Positions 1-9,007 of a DNA stretch of 64,000 nt are shown in pieces (the stretch's first letter is position 1; every line of letters begins with the position of its first letter). Where the stretch lies: NCBI RefSeq assembly GCF_045287255.1, contig NZ_CP137142.1:2418001-2482000 (forward strand), in the 5' to 3' direction. The notes under the pieces were generated by a model. That model had not been told where the DNA came from, did not search any database, and worked only from the letters and a program-made list of their open reading frames with translations. Position numbers and translations under genes: made by a program. Origin of the DNA: Henriciella sp045287255 (GTDB lineage Bacteria; Pseudomonadota; Alphaproteobacteria; Caulobacterales; Hyphomonadaceae).

Positions 1-88
1 ATCGCAAGACCTCGGTGGCGACCAGCGATGATGTGTCGAGCAAAGCCGCTGACAGACCAAAGCCAAGAGAAACCAGAATGCTCATCAT
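1..88 (-). CDS. flgA: FlgA, N-terminal fragment (flagellar P-ring assembly chaperone)
   Basis: Only the first 29 codons lie in the window; the gene continues off the left edge. The fragment starts Met-Met and runs into a hydrophobic stretch (SILVSLGFGLSAALL), which fits a Sec signal peptide. It begins 4 bases after the flgG stop codon on the same strand, and flgG-flgA is a common alphaproteobacterial order. FlgA is the periplasmic chaperone for assembly of FlgI into the P-ring, and flgI is present at 10 kb. The identity rests on position and the signal peptide, since the conserved SAF domain is outside the window. Either of the two adjacent ATG codons could be the start. Confidence 0.55.
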   Translation of the reverse strand, partial: MMSILVSLGFGLSAALLDTSSLVATEVLR

Positions 89-92
89 GGCG

Positions 93-878
93 CTACCTCA
101 GCCGGGTTGTCGCCGCCAACATCTCATCCGATGCTGTGATGACTTTTGAGTTCAACTCATAGCCACGTTGGGCTTCGATCAGTTCAGAGATTTCCTGAAC
201 CACATCAACCCCGGAATCTTCCAGATAGCCCTGACGGAACGTCCCGACGCCCTCTGAGCCGGCCACCAGACGGTTTGCTGCGCCAGAGGCTTCGGTTTCC
301 TTGAACATGTTGTCGCCCATCGCCTCAAGGCCCTTTTCGTTGATGAAACGGACCAGAGAAATTGTGCCAATCGGCTGTCCGGCCGTAGCATCATCAAAAT
401 AGGCGACGACCTCACCATCCCGGCTGACGGTAACCCGGCTGGCATCCTCAGGGATGACGATCCCATCGGCCAGCGGATAGCCATCCATGGTCACAATCTC
501 GCCTTCAGCGCTGCGGTTCAACTTGCCATCGCGGGTATAGGCTGGCTCACCGGAAGGTAGGGTGATTTCCAGAAACCCGATCCCATCAATCGCCAGATCG
601 AGTTCAGCCCCGGTCTCTCGCAAGGCGCCCTGCGTAATTTCCATGGAAACGGTCGATGGCCGTACCCCGGTGCCGACCTGAATCCCAGCCGGGACAAGAT
701 TGCCCGTTTGTGAAGCCAGTGTGCCCGGTGTGACCACTTGTTGATAGGCGAGATCGGAGAATTCAGCCGTTCGCGGTCGATAGGCCGCGGTGCTCATGTT
801 TGCGATATTGTTCGAGATAACATCGACGCGCATCTGTTGCGCTGCCATCCCTGTCGCTGCAATTTGTAAAGACTTCAT
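93..878 (-). CDS. flgG: Flagellar distal-rod protein FlgG
   Basis: 261 residues, the usual FlgG length. FlgG forms the distal rod that passes through the P and L rings and joins the hook. The N-terminus has the rod/hook family motif (SLQIAATGMAAQQMRVDVISNN, then NIANMSTAAYRPRTAEF). The middle has the FlgF/FlgG signature region (LDLAIDGIGFLEI, YTRDGKL). The C-terminus has the family helix (VVQEISELIEAQRGYELNSK). A GGAG sequence sits 8-12 bases before the ATG. It lies downstream of flgF in a leftward series with flgA, as in other alphaproteobacteria. Confidence 0.97.
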   Translation of the reverse strand: MKSLQIAATGMAAQQMRVDVISNNIANMSTAAYRPRTAEFSDLAYQQVVTPGTLASQTGNLVPAGIQVGTGVRPSTVSMEITQGALRETGAELDLAIDGIGFLEITLPSGEPAYTRDGKLNRSAEGEIVTMDGYPLADGIVIPEDASRVTVSRDGEVVAYFDDATAGQPIGTISLVRFINEKGLEAMGDNMFKETEASGAANRLVAGSEGVGTFRQGYLEDSGVDVVQEISELIEAQRGYELNSKVITASDEMLAATTRLR

Positions 879-910
879 CGGCTTCTCCTATCCTCTGTCT
901 GTCCTATTTC

Positions 911-1627
911 TTATTGTTGGTTGCGCACCGCCGAGATTAACTGGGTGAGACGCTGGTCTTCGCGATCCATCATGGCCTGTCCGGCCTCATAGGCGCGTTG
1001 AACTTCAATCATCCGGGCAACTTCGAGCACGGGCGACACATTGGATTGCTCCAGCGCCCCTTGCAGCATGCGTGGGTTCTCAATCGGTTGAGTGTCCCCT
1101 TGCGCGATAAACAATGTGTCAGCATCGCGCTGCAAAGCACCTTCGGTCTGCACAACGCCAATCTGATCCACAATCGCGCCATCCGCGCTGATCGTGCCGT
1201 CACTTGAAATCGTCAGTTGCGCGGCTTCAGGCGGCACTGTGATCGGGGCCCCGCCCGCGCTGAGAACCTGATAACCATTCTGATCAATCAATGTGCCATC
1301 TGCATTAAGCTGGAAGTGACCAGCACGGGTCAGGCGAACGCCGCGATCCGTTTCCACAGAGAAGAACCCCTCGCCCTGCAAGGCGACATCAAACTGACCG
1401 CCGGTAAACCTTAGGCTGCCCTGATCAAGCTGCAGCGAGTCCGCGGCAAGCCGCCCCATCGAGAGCGAGCCATTCTGCTGGCCCGTCGGGACGATAAATT
1501 CAGAAAAAACAGCCTTATCGGCCTTGTAGCCGGTCGTGCTGGAGTTTGCGAGATTGTTCGCAATCATCCGCATCTCAAGCGACAGACCATCCTGCCGGGA
1601 AATTGCCGCATAGATTGGATTAGACAT
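911..1627 (-). CDS. flgF: Flagellar proximal-rod protein FlgF
   Basis: 238 residues. FlgF is a proximal-rod subunit of the basal body. The N-terminal motif (MIANNLANSSTTGYKADKAVF), the central FDVALQGEGFFSVET with a following TRAGHF, and the C-terminal helix (VLEVARMIEVQRAYEAGQ) are all typical of the flagellar rod family. FlgF rather than FlgG is assigned because it is shorter, has the IYAAISRQDGLSLEMR start and precedes flgG. Its ATG overlaps the stop of the upstream gene by one base (TGATG), so translation is probably coupled. Confidence 0.93.
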   Translation of the reverse strand: MSNPIYAAISRQDGLSLEMRMIANNLANSSTTGYKADKAVFSEFIVPTGQQNGSLSMGRLAADSLQLDQGSLRFTGGQFDVALQGEGFFSVETDRGVRLTRAGHFQLNADGTLIDQNGYQVLSAGGAPITVPPEAAQLTISSDGTISADGAIVDQIGVVQTEGALQRDADTLFIAQGDTQPIENPRMLQGALEQSNVSPVLEVARMIEVQRAYEAGQAMMDREDQRLTQLISAVRNQQ

Positions 1628-3378
1628 CAGGACGTCTCCTCAAGCATAGGGCGAGTTGTGCTAACCGGTCGGCTCAGAATGCTGTTCGCGCGCGACAGGG
1701 CGGGCGCTGGCGCACGCGCGTCTCGCACCGATAGGCTGGCCGCCTTGATGGCTTTGATACGCGCCACACGTTGCGACAGGGCCGGGTCATCCGCCGCCAG
1801 AACCTGATCATAGGCCTGATCACTGACCAGCCACTGATCTGACAAGGCATCGGCCTCGATCAGCTCCAGCAATTGCTCGGGATGCTCTGCCAGGGTTGCT
1901 TCAGCAAGCTGGACACGGTCCGTATCGCCAAGGGCCACGCCGCTGCGCCCGGCCAGCAAGGCCAGGGTTACGCTATCTGGTGAAGTGGACGCCAAGTCAT
2001 ACACAACCGCATAATCGCCGCGCCGGAACGCGGTTTTAGCCGTTGCAAGATCTGGATGGGTTTCAGGTTGCGGGAGACGGCCATACAGGTGAGCCGCCAA
2101 GCGCCCATACCCGTCTGCTTCAGCCATCGCGGCCGCGTTTTGCAGCAGTGCCAGGCTATCGTCACTCTCCACGATAAAGTCCTTGTCACTGAACAGGACA
2201 TTCATCGCCTGCAGGCGCTGGGTCGCTGAGGCACTGGCCAGATCATCTTCAAGCGCGATGATCAGCGTCTGGCGAATAAGGTCTGTCTTCTTCGGATCAT
2301 CAAAGGCCGGGGCCTGCGCCAGCGCAGCAAACTCATTATGCCGCCTGGCTTTCAGCAAAGTATCCAGAACCACTTGTAAGCGCAGGATTTCCTCGCGCGT
2401 ATTGGCAGCGCCAGCGACAAAGTTGACAAGGTCTTCTCGCGGCGACTGACCATCAATCATTTGCGGCAACAGCCCTTGTTCAGACAGGGCCTGAATGGCA
2501 TTAGCCTGCGCACTTGGCTGCTCAAGGAAAGACTGAACTTTACTCACCGCGGCCTGATCACCATCGGCAAAATCCAGCAAGGCTTGGCTGAACTGCAGGC
2601 GCGCCGCCTTGGAAATTTCCTCATGGGTAAAATCAGCCATGATCCGGCTGGCCAGAATATCCTCGTCCAGCCGCGTCAGGGCCGGAACCACGATCGACGC
2701 CACACTGGCGCGCATCTGGAAGGGCAATTGCCGGAAATAGCTCACTCGCTCCCGCAGCACCTCCACCCCATCGGCTTCATCTTCAGACAGGTGTGCAACG
2801 GCCAGCCAGAGCTCGGTTGGCTCAGAACATGCGGCTGTGCCCCGTAACGTTTCATCGTCGCCACCGCCTCGTCCTTCGAGCATACGGGCGAATGGCTCCA
2901 AAATCGCCCGGCGTGGATCATCAACACCTTGCAGAACCATCAGGGCCTCCGCGCTCAGGCCCACGGCAATATACGCCCGCGCCAGAACCACGGCGCGATC
3001 GCCTTCGGAAACGCCCTCCTCAGCAGCGAGGTAATCCCGAAAGGCAATCAGGTCAGCATAGCTCTCCATCCCCGAAAAATCAGAGAAATCAAGAACTTCG
3101 TATGCCTCACAGGGCTGCAGCAATGCCGTATATTCTGTTTCAGGGGCAGGGGTCTGCTCCGGCTCAGCAATTGGCTCGTCAGCTGGCGGCACTATCAGGC
3201 TCCGCGGTTGATCAGCAGGCTCCAGCAAGCCTTTCTCAACCGCGCCATCAATGAAAGCATCAAGCTTTAGCGAGAGGCTTGCGCGCGCGTCCGGGTCCTG
3301 TTCCTGAGCTGATGCTGCCAGAAACGCCGAATGCGCCATTGCGGCGCACAGGATCAGGAGAGACGCGTGTGTCCTCAT
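1627..3378 (-). CDS. Secreted helical protein of unknown function between motA and flgF (possible MotC analogue)
   Basis: 583 residues with a Sec signal peptide (hydrophobic residues 5-22, likely cut after ASA) and no other obvious membrane span. Residues 30-90 are proline- and acid-rich. The rest is rich in alanine, leucine and short helices, suggesting a TPR-like or HEAT-like solenoid (for example ARAYIAVGLSAEALMVLQG). No catalytic motif was seen. The ATG overlaps the motA stop by four bases, and the stop overlaps the flgF start, so it is made with stator and rod proteins. Rhizobial MotC is also a periplasmic motility protein encoded near motA/motB, and a MotE-like protein (MotC chaperone family) lies at 16.7 kb. 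That link is inference from context; I did not recognise direct sequence similarity. Confidence 0.8.
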   Translation of the reverse strand: MRTHASLLILCAAMAHSAFLAASAQEQDPDARASLSLKLDAFIDGAVEKGLLEPADQPRSLIVPPADEPIAEPEQTPAPETEYTALLQPCEAYEVLDFSDFSGMESYADLIAFRDYLAAEEGVSEGDRAVVLARAYIAVGLSAEALMVLQGVDDPRRAILEPFARMLEGRGGGDDETLRGTAACSEPTELWLAVAHLSEDEADGVEVLRERVSYFRQLPFQMRASVASIVVPALTRLDEDILASRIMADFTHEEISKAARLQFSQALLDFADGDQAAVSKVQSFLEQPSAQANAIQALSEQGLLPQMIDGQSPREDLVNFVAGAANTREEILRLQVVLDTLLKARRHNEFAALAQAPAFDDPKKTDLIRQTLIIALEDDLASASATQRLQAMNVLFSDKDFIVESDDSLALLQNAAAMAEADGYGRLAAHLYGRLPQPETHPDLATAKTAFRRGDYAVVYDLASTSPDSVTLALLAGRSGVALGDTDRVQLAEATLAEHPEQLLELIEADALSDQWLVSDQAYDQVLAADDPALSQRVARIKAIKAASLSVRDARAPAPALSRANSILSRPVSTTRPMLEETS

Positions 3379-4241
3379 GCAGCCTTTTTCAGCTCCTTCA
3401 CGGCCTGATCTATTTCATCAAACGATGGTCTGACCCGCGCCGGGGCATGGCGCCGGGCCACTTCAAGGCAGATATTGACCGGGTTCTTGTGCAGGCTCGA
3501 CACCAGCACCTCCCCGATCATCGAATAGAAGAAGTGCTCTTCGCGGCGGGTATGCTTCACCTTGTTCGCAAACGGACCAACAATCCCGTAGGCGAGGAAC
3601 ACCCCAAGGAAGGTTCCAACCAGCGCGCCGCCAATCATCGCCCCGAGAATCTCAGGGGGCTTGTCGATTGAGGCCATAGTTTTGATAACCCCCAGAACCG
3701 CCGCAACAATCCCAAGCGCCGGCAGGGCGTCAGCCATGTTCTGAAGGGCGTGAGAGCCGTGCAGCTTCTCTTCAAGCAAGCCATCAAGATGCTTTTCAAG
3801 CAGTTCCTCGACCTGGTGCACATTGTCGAAATTCATGATCATTGATCGGATCGTGTCACAGATCATCTCGACCGCATCATGGTCTTTCGCAATCTTCGGA
3901 TAGCGATTGAAAATCTCGGACTCGGTTGGATTCTCAATATGCTCTTCAATATCGACCGGGTTCTGCTTCAGCACGTTTAGAAGCTCATGCATCAGGCAGA
4001 GCAGATCCTGATAATCCGACTTCTTCCACTTTGGCCCCTTAACGGCCGCCATGACGTCCCCGAGTGTGTGTTTAACCGTACTCATATCATTGGCCGCCAG
4101 AAACGCACCAATCGCCGCGCCGCCAATCATCATCATCTCGAACGGCAAGGAATGTAGGATGATCCCCATCTTACCCCCGGCCAGCGTATAGCCGCCAAAG
4201 ACCATCACCATGGTGATTACAAGCCCAAGAATTGCATTCAT
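3375..4241 (-). CDS. motA: Flagellar stator protein MotA
   Basis: 288 residues, the usual size. MotA is the inner-membrane stator subunit that couples proton flow through MotA4-5MotB2 to torque on FliG. Visible features are the N-terminal membrane segments (ILGLVITMVMVFGGYTLAG and MMMIGGAAIGAFLA), a large cytoplasmic loop (about residues 60-180) with charged helices, and two C-terminal spans. The first of these carries the conserved proline region (ADALPALGIVAAVLGVIKTM), and the second reads IGGALVGTFLGVFLAYGIVGP. An AAGGAG ribosome site precedes the ATG. It is cotranscribed with the fliM-like gene upstream, an adjacency also known from rhizobia. motB is divergent, about 1.1 kb away. Confidence 0.97.
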   Translation of the reverse strand: MNAILGLVITMVMVFGGYTLAGGKMGIILHSLPFEMMMIGGAAIGAFLAANDMSTVKHTLGDVMAAVKGPKWKKSDYQDLLCLMHELLNVLKQNPVDIEEHIENPTESEIFNRYPKIAKDHDAVEMICDTIRSMIMNFDNVHQVEELLEKHLDGLLEEKLHGSHALQNMADALPALGIVAAVLGVIKTMASIDKPPEILGAMIGGALVGTFLGVFLAYGIVGPFANKVKHTRREEHFFYSMIGEVLVSSLHKNPVNICLEVARRHAPARVRPSFDEIDQAVKELKKAA

Positions 4242-4259
4242 GATAGGTCTCCTTGAGCC

Positions 4260-5171
4260 TTACGCGGTCTGCTGCGGCACCAGACCGCGTAAAAATGATG
4301 GATCGACAGCGCCCGTCAGCTTGAGGGCACGATTTTCTTTGATCGCCCCGAGATCGGCTGGAGCAATATCCTGATGACCTTCGAGGGTTTCGACCGCCAT
4401 CATCATGCGGCGGCCCTCAATATTGGGCAGCGGAATAATCTGGCCGGGTTCCATGCGCACACAGGCCCCAAGGCTCAATTCAGAGCGGTCCAGGATCGCG
4501 GCAATATTCACCGTTGAGGTCAAAACCGTCTGACGCATCTGATCGGTCCCGCGCAACCCATTCAGCTTTCCCGCGCTATGGCCATGCTTGGCGTGATCGC
4601 GCGCAAGCTTACGTAACGCTCCAAGTTCAAAAACGAGCTTTATCCCGGCTTCAACGCCCTCAAGCGCGAACACATAAGCAATCACCAGATAACGGCTGTC
4701 GGATTCAAATCCGCCGGGCGCCAGAGGGAAATCAGTTCCAAAAGACGGGCTTTCTTCGCCTGTATCTTTCGGGTTATCGGAAAAGGCTTTCGCCACAGCG
4801 GCCTTGATCGCGCCGAGCGGCTCTTCACAGATCAGCCGCAGCAAAAGGTCTGATAGTTCAGCAATCGCCTCTGGTTGGTCGTTCAAGCGCTTGGCCGCAT
4901 AGGCCCCGGCGCAACTTGTATCCATTGCAACGATAGAAAAACCAGCAGATGCAGCGGTAACCAGAACCTTGTCTTCAGCCAGATCAGCTTTGACCTCCTC
5001 GGCAGACATCACCTTGCGCTGCTTCAAGGTCGGCTCCATCGCCGCGCCAAAAGCAGTCTTACCCCATGCCGCCACAACACCCTGCGTCATGTCCCAGAAA
5101 TCCTGCCAGCCTAACAGGCTTGGCGGAATCCCGTGACTAAGAGTCGTCTTTTTCTGCAGCAATGGAGTCAT
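4260..5171 (-). CDS. fliM: Divergent FliM-type flagellar motor switch protein
   Basis: 303 residues. The C-terminal 90 residues form a recognisable SpoA (FliM/FliN C-terminal) domain: VNIAAILDRSELSLGACVRMEPGQIIPL followed by VETLEGHQDIA. The middle (about 75-200) fits a degenerate CheC-like FliM domain. The protein is shorter than the usual FliM (about 330-370). It also lacks the N-terminal CheY-binding consensus (LSQxEIDALL), starting instead with a basic MTPLLQKKTTLS. A separate fliN is present at 13 kb, so this is most likely the FliM layer of the C-ring. It is the first gene of the leftward motA operon. The start is uncertain because only a weak GGTGA precedes the ATG. Confidence 0.72.
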   Translation of the reverse strand: MTPLLQKKTTLSHGIPPSLLGWQDFWDMTQGVVAAWGKTAFGAAMEPTLKQRKVMSAEEVKADLAEDKVLVTAASAGFSIVAMDTSCAGAYAAKRLNDQPEAIAELSDLLLRLICEEPLGAIKAAVAKAFSDNPKDTGEESPSFGTDFPLAPGGFESDSRYLVIAYVFALEGVEAGIKLVFELGALRKLARDHAKHGHSAGKLNGLRGTDQMRQTVLTSTVNIAAILDRSELSLGACVRMEPGQIIPLPNIEGRRMMMAVETLEGHQDIAPADLGAIKENRALKLTGAVDPSFLRGLVPQQTA

Positions 5172-5329
5172 GAATCACCAATAGAGAGAAATTGGTTACC
5201 AGAACCCTACGCCGGGAAACGTCACGGTTATTAAAAGGTTACAAAGCCCGGAAAAATGCGTTGCTCTTCTTTGCGCTATTTTGGGCTTTTCTCTGTATCT
5301 CTCTCCATAACCGATGAGAGCAAAGACCT

Positions 5330-6136
5330 ATGAATGACAATGCGCTGGGCGAAGAAACGCCTATCATCATCAAACGCAAGAAAGTGGTTAAGGGCGATGA
5401 CCACCATGGCGGCGCCTGGAAAGTGGCCTATGCCGACTTCGTAACCGCGATGATGGCCTTCTTCCTTTTGATGTGGCTGCTCAATGCGACGACTGAAGAT
5501 CAGCGCAAAGGTCTTGCCGATTACTTCAACCCAAGCATTCCGATCAGCCGGATTTCAGGCGGTGGATCCGATGGCTTGAATGGCTCCTCGATCTTTACAG
5601 AAGACACTCTGGCCGAAATGGGCACCGGGGCCTCACGGCAAAAGTGGGAAGGTAATGAGATCGAGAACCTGAGCGAGGAAGCGCTTGAGGGCCGTCTGCA
5701 GGAGTTGAAAGACGCCATGATGAAGGCCGACAAGAATCTGTCGACCCATATGGACATCAAGATGTCGCCTGAAGGCATTGTTCTGGAGCTGATTGACTCC
5801 GAGGACGCCTCTTTGTTTGCAGTCGGCAACAGCAACCCAAATGATTTGCTGGTCACGCTGCTGACCACTGCCGCTGGTTCCTTTGACGGCTTTGGCAATG
5901 ATCTGAAAATTGTCGGCCATACGGATAACCGCCAATTCCGGACCGAGAGCGGTTACGATAATTGGAGCCTGTCAGCAGATCGCGCCAATACCGCCCGGCG
6001 GATCCTGGAAGAGCAAGGCTTTGACATGAGCCGTATCCGCGAAGTTTCAGGCCGCGCCTATACAGAGCCGCTAATCGTGGAAGATCCCTCTGCCCCACAA
6101 AACCGGCGGGTTTCGATCGTGATCCTGACCCGATAA
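5330..6136 (+). CDS. motB: Flagellar stator protein MotB
   Basis: 268 residues. MotB carries the proton-binding aspartate of the stator and anchors it to peptidoglycan. One membrane helix (about 31-52) contains the conserved WKVAYADFVTAMMAFF, with Asp36 equivalent to E. coli Asp32. The plug and linker follow. The OmpA-like peptidoglycan-binding domain spans about 150-268 (VGHTDNRQF, LSADRANTARRILEEQG, NRRVSIVIL). It starts a rightward flagellar block and is divergent from the fliM-like/motA operon, so the 158-base gap probably carries promoters for both directions, although I could not identify them. Confidence 0.97.
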   Translation: MNDNALGEETPIIIKRKKVVKGDDHHGGAWKVAYADFVTAMMAFFLLMWLLNATTEDQRKGLADYFNPSIPISRISGGGSDGLNGSSIFTEDTLAEMGTGASRQKWEGNEIENLSEEALEGRLQELKDAMMKADKNLSTHMDIKMSPEGIVLELIDSEDASLFAVGNSNPNDLLVTLLTTAAGSFDGFGNDLKIVGHTDNRQFRTESGYDNWSLSADRANTARRILEEQGFDMSRIREVSGRAYTEPLIVEDPSAPQNRRVSIVILTR

Positions 6137-6224
6137 AGGGTTGAAAAGACACCGGAGAAATCCGTTATCACGATCTTAAGATATCGCGGGCAATTTTCTG
6201 TAATACGATTGCAGGAGCAACCCG

Positions 6225-7529
6225 ATGACGATATCTTCTTCCCTGAACGCAGGGGTGATGGGGCTAAACGCCAATGCCACACGCCTAGCGACCATTTCCG
6301 ACAATATTTCGAACTCAGCCACACCCGGTTTTAAGCGAAGCTATACCGACTTTTCGAGCTTGGTTCTACAACAACGCAGCGCCGCTTATTCGGCTGGCGG
6401 TGTTCGGGTTCAGACCTTTAAAGATATCGCCGCTCTTGGGTCTCTGATCACTACCGGTAACTCCACAGACCTTGCCATTGATGGGCGAGGCCTTTTGCCC
6501 GTCACAGATGGCACAGGGGTCAATTCCCTTGCCGCCGACCGCCGTCTTATGATGGTTCCAACCGGCTCTTTCACGCCTGACAAGAATGGTAACCTGCGCA
6601 CTGAAAGTGGTCTCTTCCTTATGGGGTGGCCTGCGGATTCAACCGGTACTGTCGGCGCCGTCAGCCGTAATAGCGGTATCAACCTCGAGCCTGTGAATGT
6701 TGGCGCGTCGCAATTCACCGCTGAACCAACAACACGGGTTAATCTTGGCATCAACTTGCCTGCCGAAGCGACGGAGCCAGGCAGCTCAGGCGATCCGTTT
6801 AGTCTACCAATCGAGTATTTTGATAATCTCGGTCGCTCGCATACGCTTAGCCTCAATTTCACGCCAACGCTTGGGGCCACAAGTGCCTCAAACCAATGGA
6901 CGGTTGAAATCTTCGACAGCGCTGGGGATCCAACTACCAGCATTGGTGGTCTCAACCTCGAATATGATGATAGTGTCGCCAATGGTGGCCGCCTCCTGAC
7001 TGGAGCATCCACAGGCGGGGCCAGCTATAACGCAACAACTGGTTTGGTTACCGTGACCCTGCCTCATGGCGATGTCGACATCTTCATCGGTCGCCCGGGT
7101 CAGGACGAAGGCATGAGCCAGCTGGCCGCACCCTTCTCACCGACCAATGTGACGAAAGATGGATCGCCAATTGGTGACCTCCAGTCGATTGAAGTTGACG
7201 AACAAGGCTTCGTGCAAGCCATTTATGATACGGGTTTCCGTCGAACTCTGTATCAGATCCCGGTGGCTGACGTCCCGAACATGAATGGGCTGCGCGCTCT
7301 GAATGGACAAGCCTATTCAATCTCCGCCGATAGCGGGGATCTTTATCTCTGGGATGCTGATAGCGGCCCAGCCGGTGCGGTTTCAGGCTTCAGCATCATG
7401 GAATCGACCACCGATATCGCTTCGGAACTGACTGATCTGATCGAGACGCAACGCGCCTACTCTTCAAATGCCAAGATCGTCCAGACGGTAGACGAGATGC
7501 TTCAGGAAACGACGAACCTGAAACGATAG
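6225..7529 (+). CDS. flgE: Flagellar hook protein FlgE
   Basis: 434 residues, within the normal FlgE range. FlgE polymerises into the hook, the universal joint between rod and filament. The N-terminus has the rod/hook motif (GVMGLNANATRLATISDNIS, then NSATPGFKRSYTDFSS). The central part contains hook D1/D2 domain sequence (FSLPIEYFDNLGRSHTLSLNF). The C-terminus has the coiled-coil segment ELTDLIETQRAYSSNAKIVQ. AGGAG precedes the ATG. Base composition looks somewhat more AT-rich than in the flanking motor genes, as is common for exposed flagellar proteins. Confidence 0.96.
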   Translation: MTISSSLNAGVMGLNANATRLATISDNISNSATPGFKRSYTDFSSLVLQQRSAAYSAGGVRVQTFKDIAALGSLITTGNSTDLAIDGRGLLPVTDGTGVNSLAADRRLMMVPTGSFTPDKNGNLRTESGLFLMGWPADSTGTVGAVSRNSGINLEPVNVGASQFTAEPTTRVNLGINLPAEATEPGSSGDPFSLPIEYFDNLGRSHTLSLNFTPTLGATSASNQWTVEIFDSAGDPTTSIGGLNLEYDDSVANGGRLLTGASTGGASYNATTGLVTVTLPHGDVDIFIGRPGQDEGMSQLAAPFSPTNVTKDGSPIGDLQSIEVDEQGFVQAIYDTGFRRTLYQIPVADVPNMNGLRALNGQAYSISADSGDLYLWDADSGPAGAVSGFSIMESTTDIASELTDLIETQRAYSSNAKIVQTVDEMLQETTNLKR

Positions 7530-7554
7530 GCATAGTGTGAAGGCGACCTGACCG

Positions 7555-9003
7555 GTGAGCATTTCTTCCGCCCTCAACGCCGCACAATCCGGCCTGACTG
7601 CGAGCAGCAGACGGGCCGATATTGTTGCCAATAATGTCGCGAATGCGTCAACGCCGGGCTATGTCCGGCGCTCGGTCAGCCTGAGTGAAGCACTGGTCAG
7701 CGGTAACACAGGCGGGGTGAAGGTTACTGGCATTAGTCGGTCGAGCAATGAGTACCTGGTTGGCGAACGACGCAGCATTGGCAGCGACCTGGCTAAGGCC
7801 GACTTACTCTCTTCGGTCTGGGGTGATCTCTCCAGACGCGTTGGCGACACTGCGGATGGGCCTGGCCTGTTCAGCGCCATGTCACGCTTTGAATCCTCTC
7901 TCTCAAAGGCGGCGCTCTCGCCGGAATCGGGCGTTGACGCCCGTGGTTTTATCGATGCCGCCAATGACCTGATCCAGGAACTGAAAACCCTGTCCGGCGT
8001 GGCCGTCGATATGCGCGCCGAAGCTGACCGTGAAATCGCTGTCGGCGTTGAGACCGTGAATGATGCCCTGAAGCAGATTCAGGAACTGAACACCAAAATT
8101 ACCGGCACGGACCGGAACTCCAATTATGCTGCCACGCTGATGGATGAACGCCAGCGGATCATGGACACGATTTCCGAGTATATTCCCGTTAAGGCGGTCC
8201 CGCGCGAGTTTGGCACGATTGATGTTGTGACCGATCAAGGTGTGTTCTTGCTGGCCGGCACAGCCCGCGAAATCGAGTTCACCCCGAGCAATGTCTTCAC
8301 TCCCTCTCAAACTCTGGCAGGCGGTCAGCTCTCAGGCCTGACCGTCGGCGGCGTGGACATCACACCGGGAGCCAGCTCCTATGGGGCAATCTCAAGTGGC
8401 GCGATGGGTGGGCTGTTCCAGCTCCGTGATCAGGACTTGCCCGCCTTTAGTGATCAGTTGGATGCGATTGCCAATGATCTGGTCACTCGCTTATCGGATG
8501 ACTCTATCGATCCGACAAAGACACCGGGTGATCCGGGCCTGTTCATTGATCCTGATCCAACCGCTGGGGCTGGCCTTGCCGCCCGCCTGCAACTCAACCC
8601 GGCCGTGGATGAAGCGCAGGGCGGAGAAATCTGGCGTCTGCGTGACGGTCTTGGTGCTGTTGCCGAAGGGGACCCGGGTAATGGCACGATCCTGAACAAC
8701 ATGCTCAATGCAATCACCGCGATCAATACGATCAACACAAGTGGATTGCAGGGCCAGTTTTCAGTTGCCGATCTGACCGCGCATTTCTCGTCTCTGACCG
8801 GGCAAACCCGGATTGGGCACGAGTCCGTTCTCTCATCGAACCAGTTCCAGTATCAAACCGTCATCGAGGCCGAGCAATCTGAATCCGGTGTCGATATCGA
8901 TGCCCAGATGCAGGAGTTGCTGCTGGTAGAGCAGGCCTATTCGGCCAATGCCCGCGTCATTGAGGTCGCGAGCCAGATGATCAATACCCTGATGGAGCTG
9001 TAA
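7555..9003 (+). CDS. flgK: Hook-filament junction protein FlgK (HAP1)
   Basis: 482 residues from a GTG start 25 bases after flgE. FlgK is the first junction protein between hook and filament. The N-terminal motif (ISSALNAAQSGLTASSRRAD, then IVANNVANASTPGYVRR) is typical, and the C-terminus ends in the conserved helix (DIDAQMQELLLVEQAYSANA). It is followed four bases later by flgL, its junction partner, which supports the call over other rod/hook family members. Confidence 0.96.
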   Translation: MSISSALNAAQSGLTASSRRADIVANNVANASTPGYVRRSVSLSEALVSGNTGGVKVTGISRSSNEYLVGERRSIGSDLAKADLLSSVWGDLSRRVGDTADGPGLFSAMSRFESSLSKAALSPESGVDARGFIDAANDLIQELKTLSGVAVDMRAEADREIAVGVETVNDALKQIQELNTKITGTDRNSNYAATLMDERQRIMDTISEYIPVKAVPREFGTIDVVTDQGVFLLAGTAREIEFTPSNVFTPSQTLAGGQLSGLTVGGVDITPGASSYGAISSGAMGGLFQLRDQDLPAFSDQLDAIANDLVTRLSDDSIDPTKTPGDPGLFIDPDPTAGAGLAARLQLNPAVDEAQGGEIWRLRDGLGAVAEGDPGNGTILNNMLNAITAINTINTSGLQGQFSVADLTAHFSSLTGQTRIGHESVLSSNQFQYQTVIEAEQSESGVDIDAQMQELLLVEQAYSANARVIEVASQMINTLMEL

Positions 9004-9007
9004 GACT

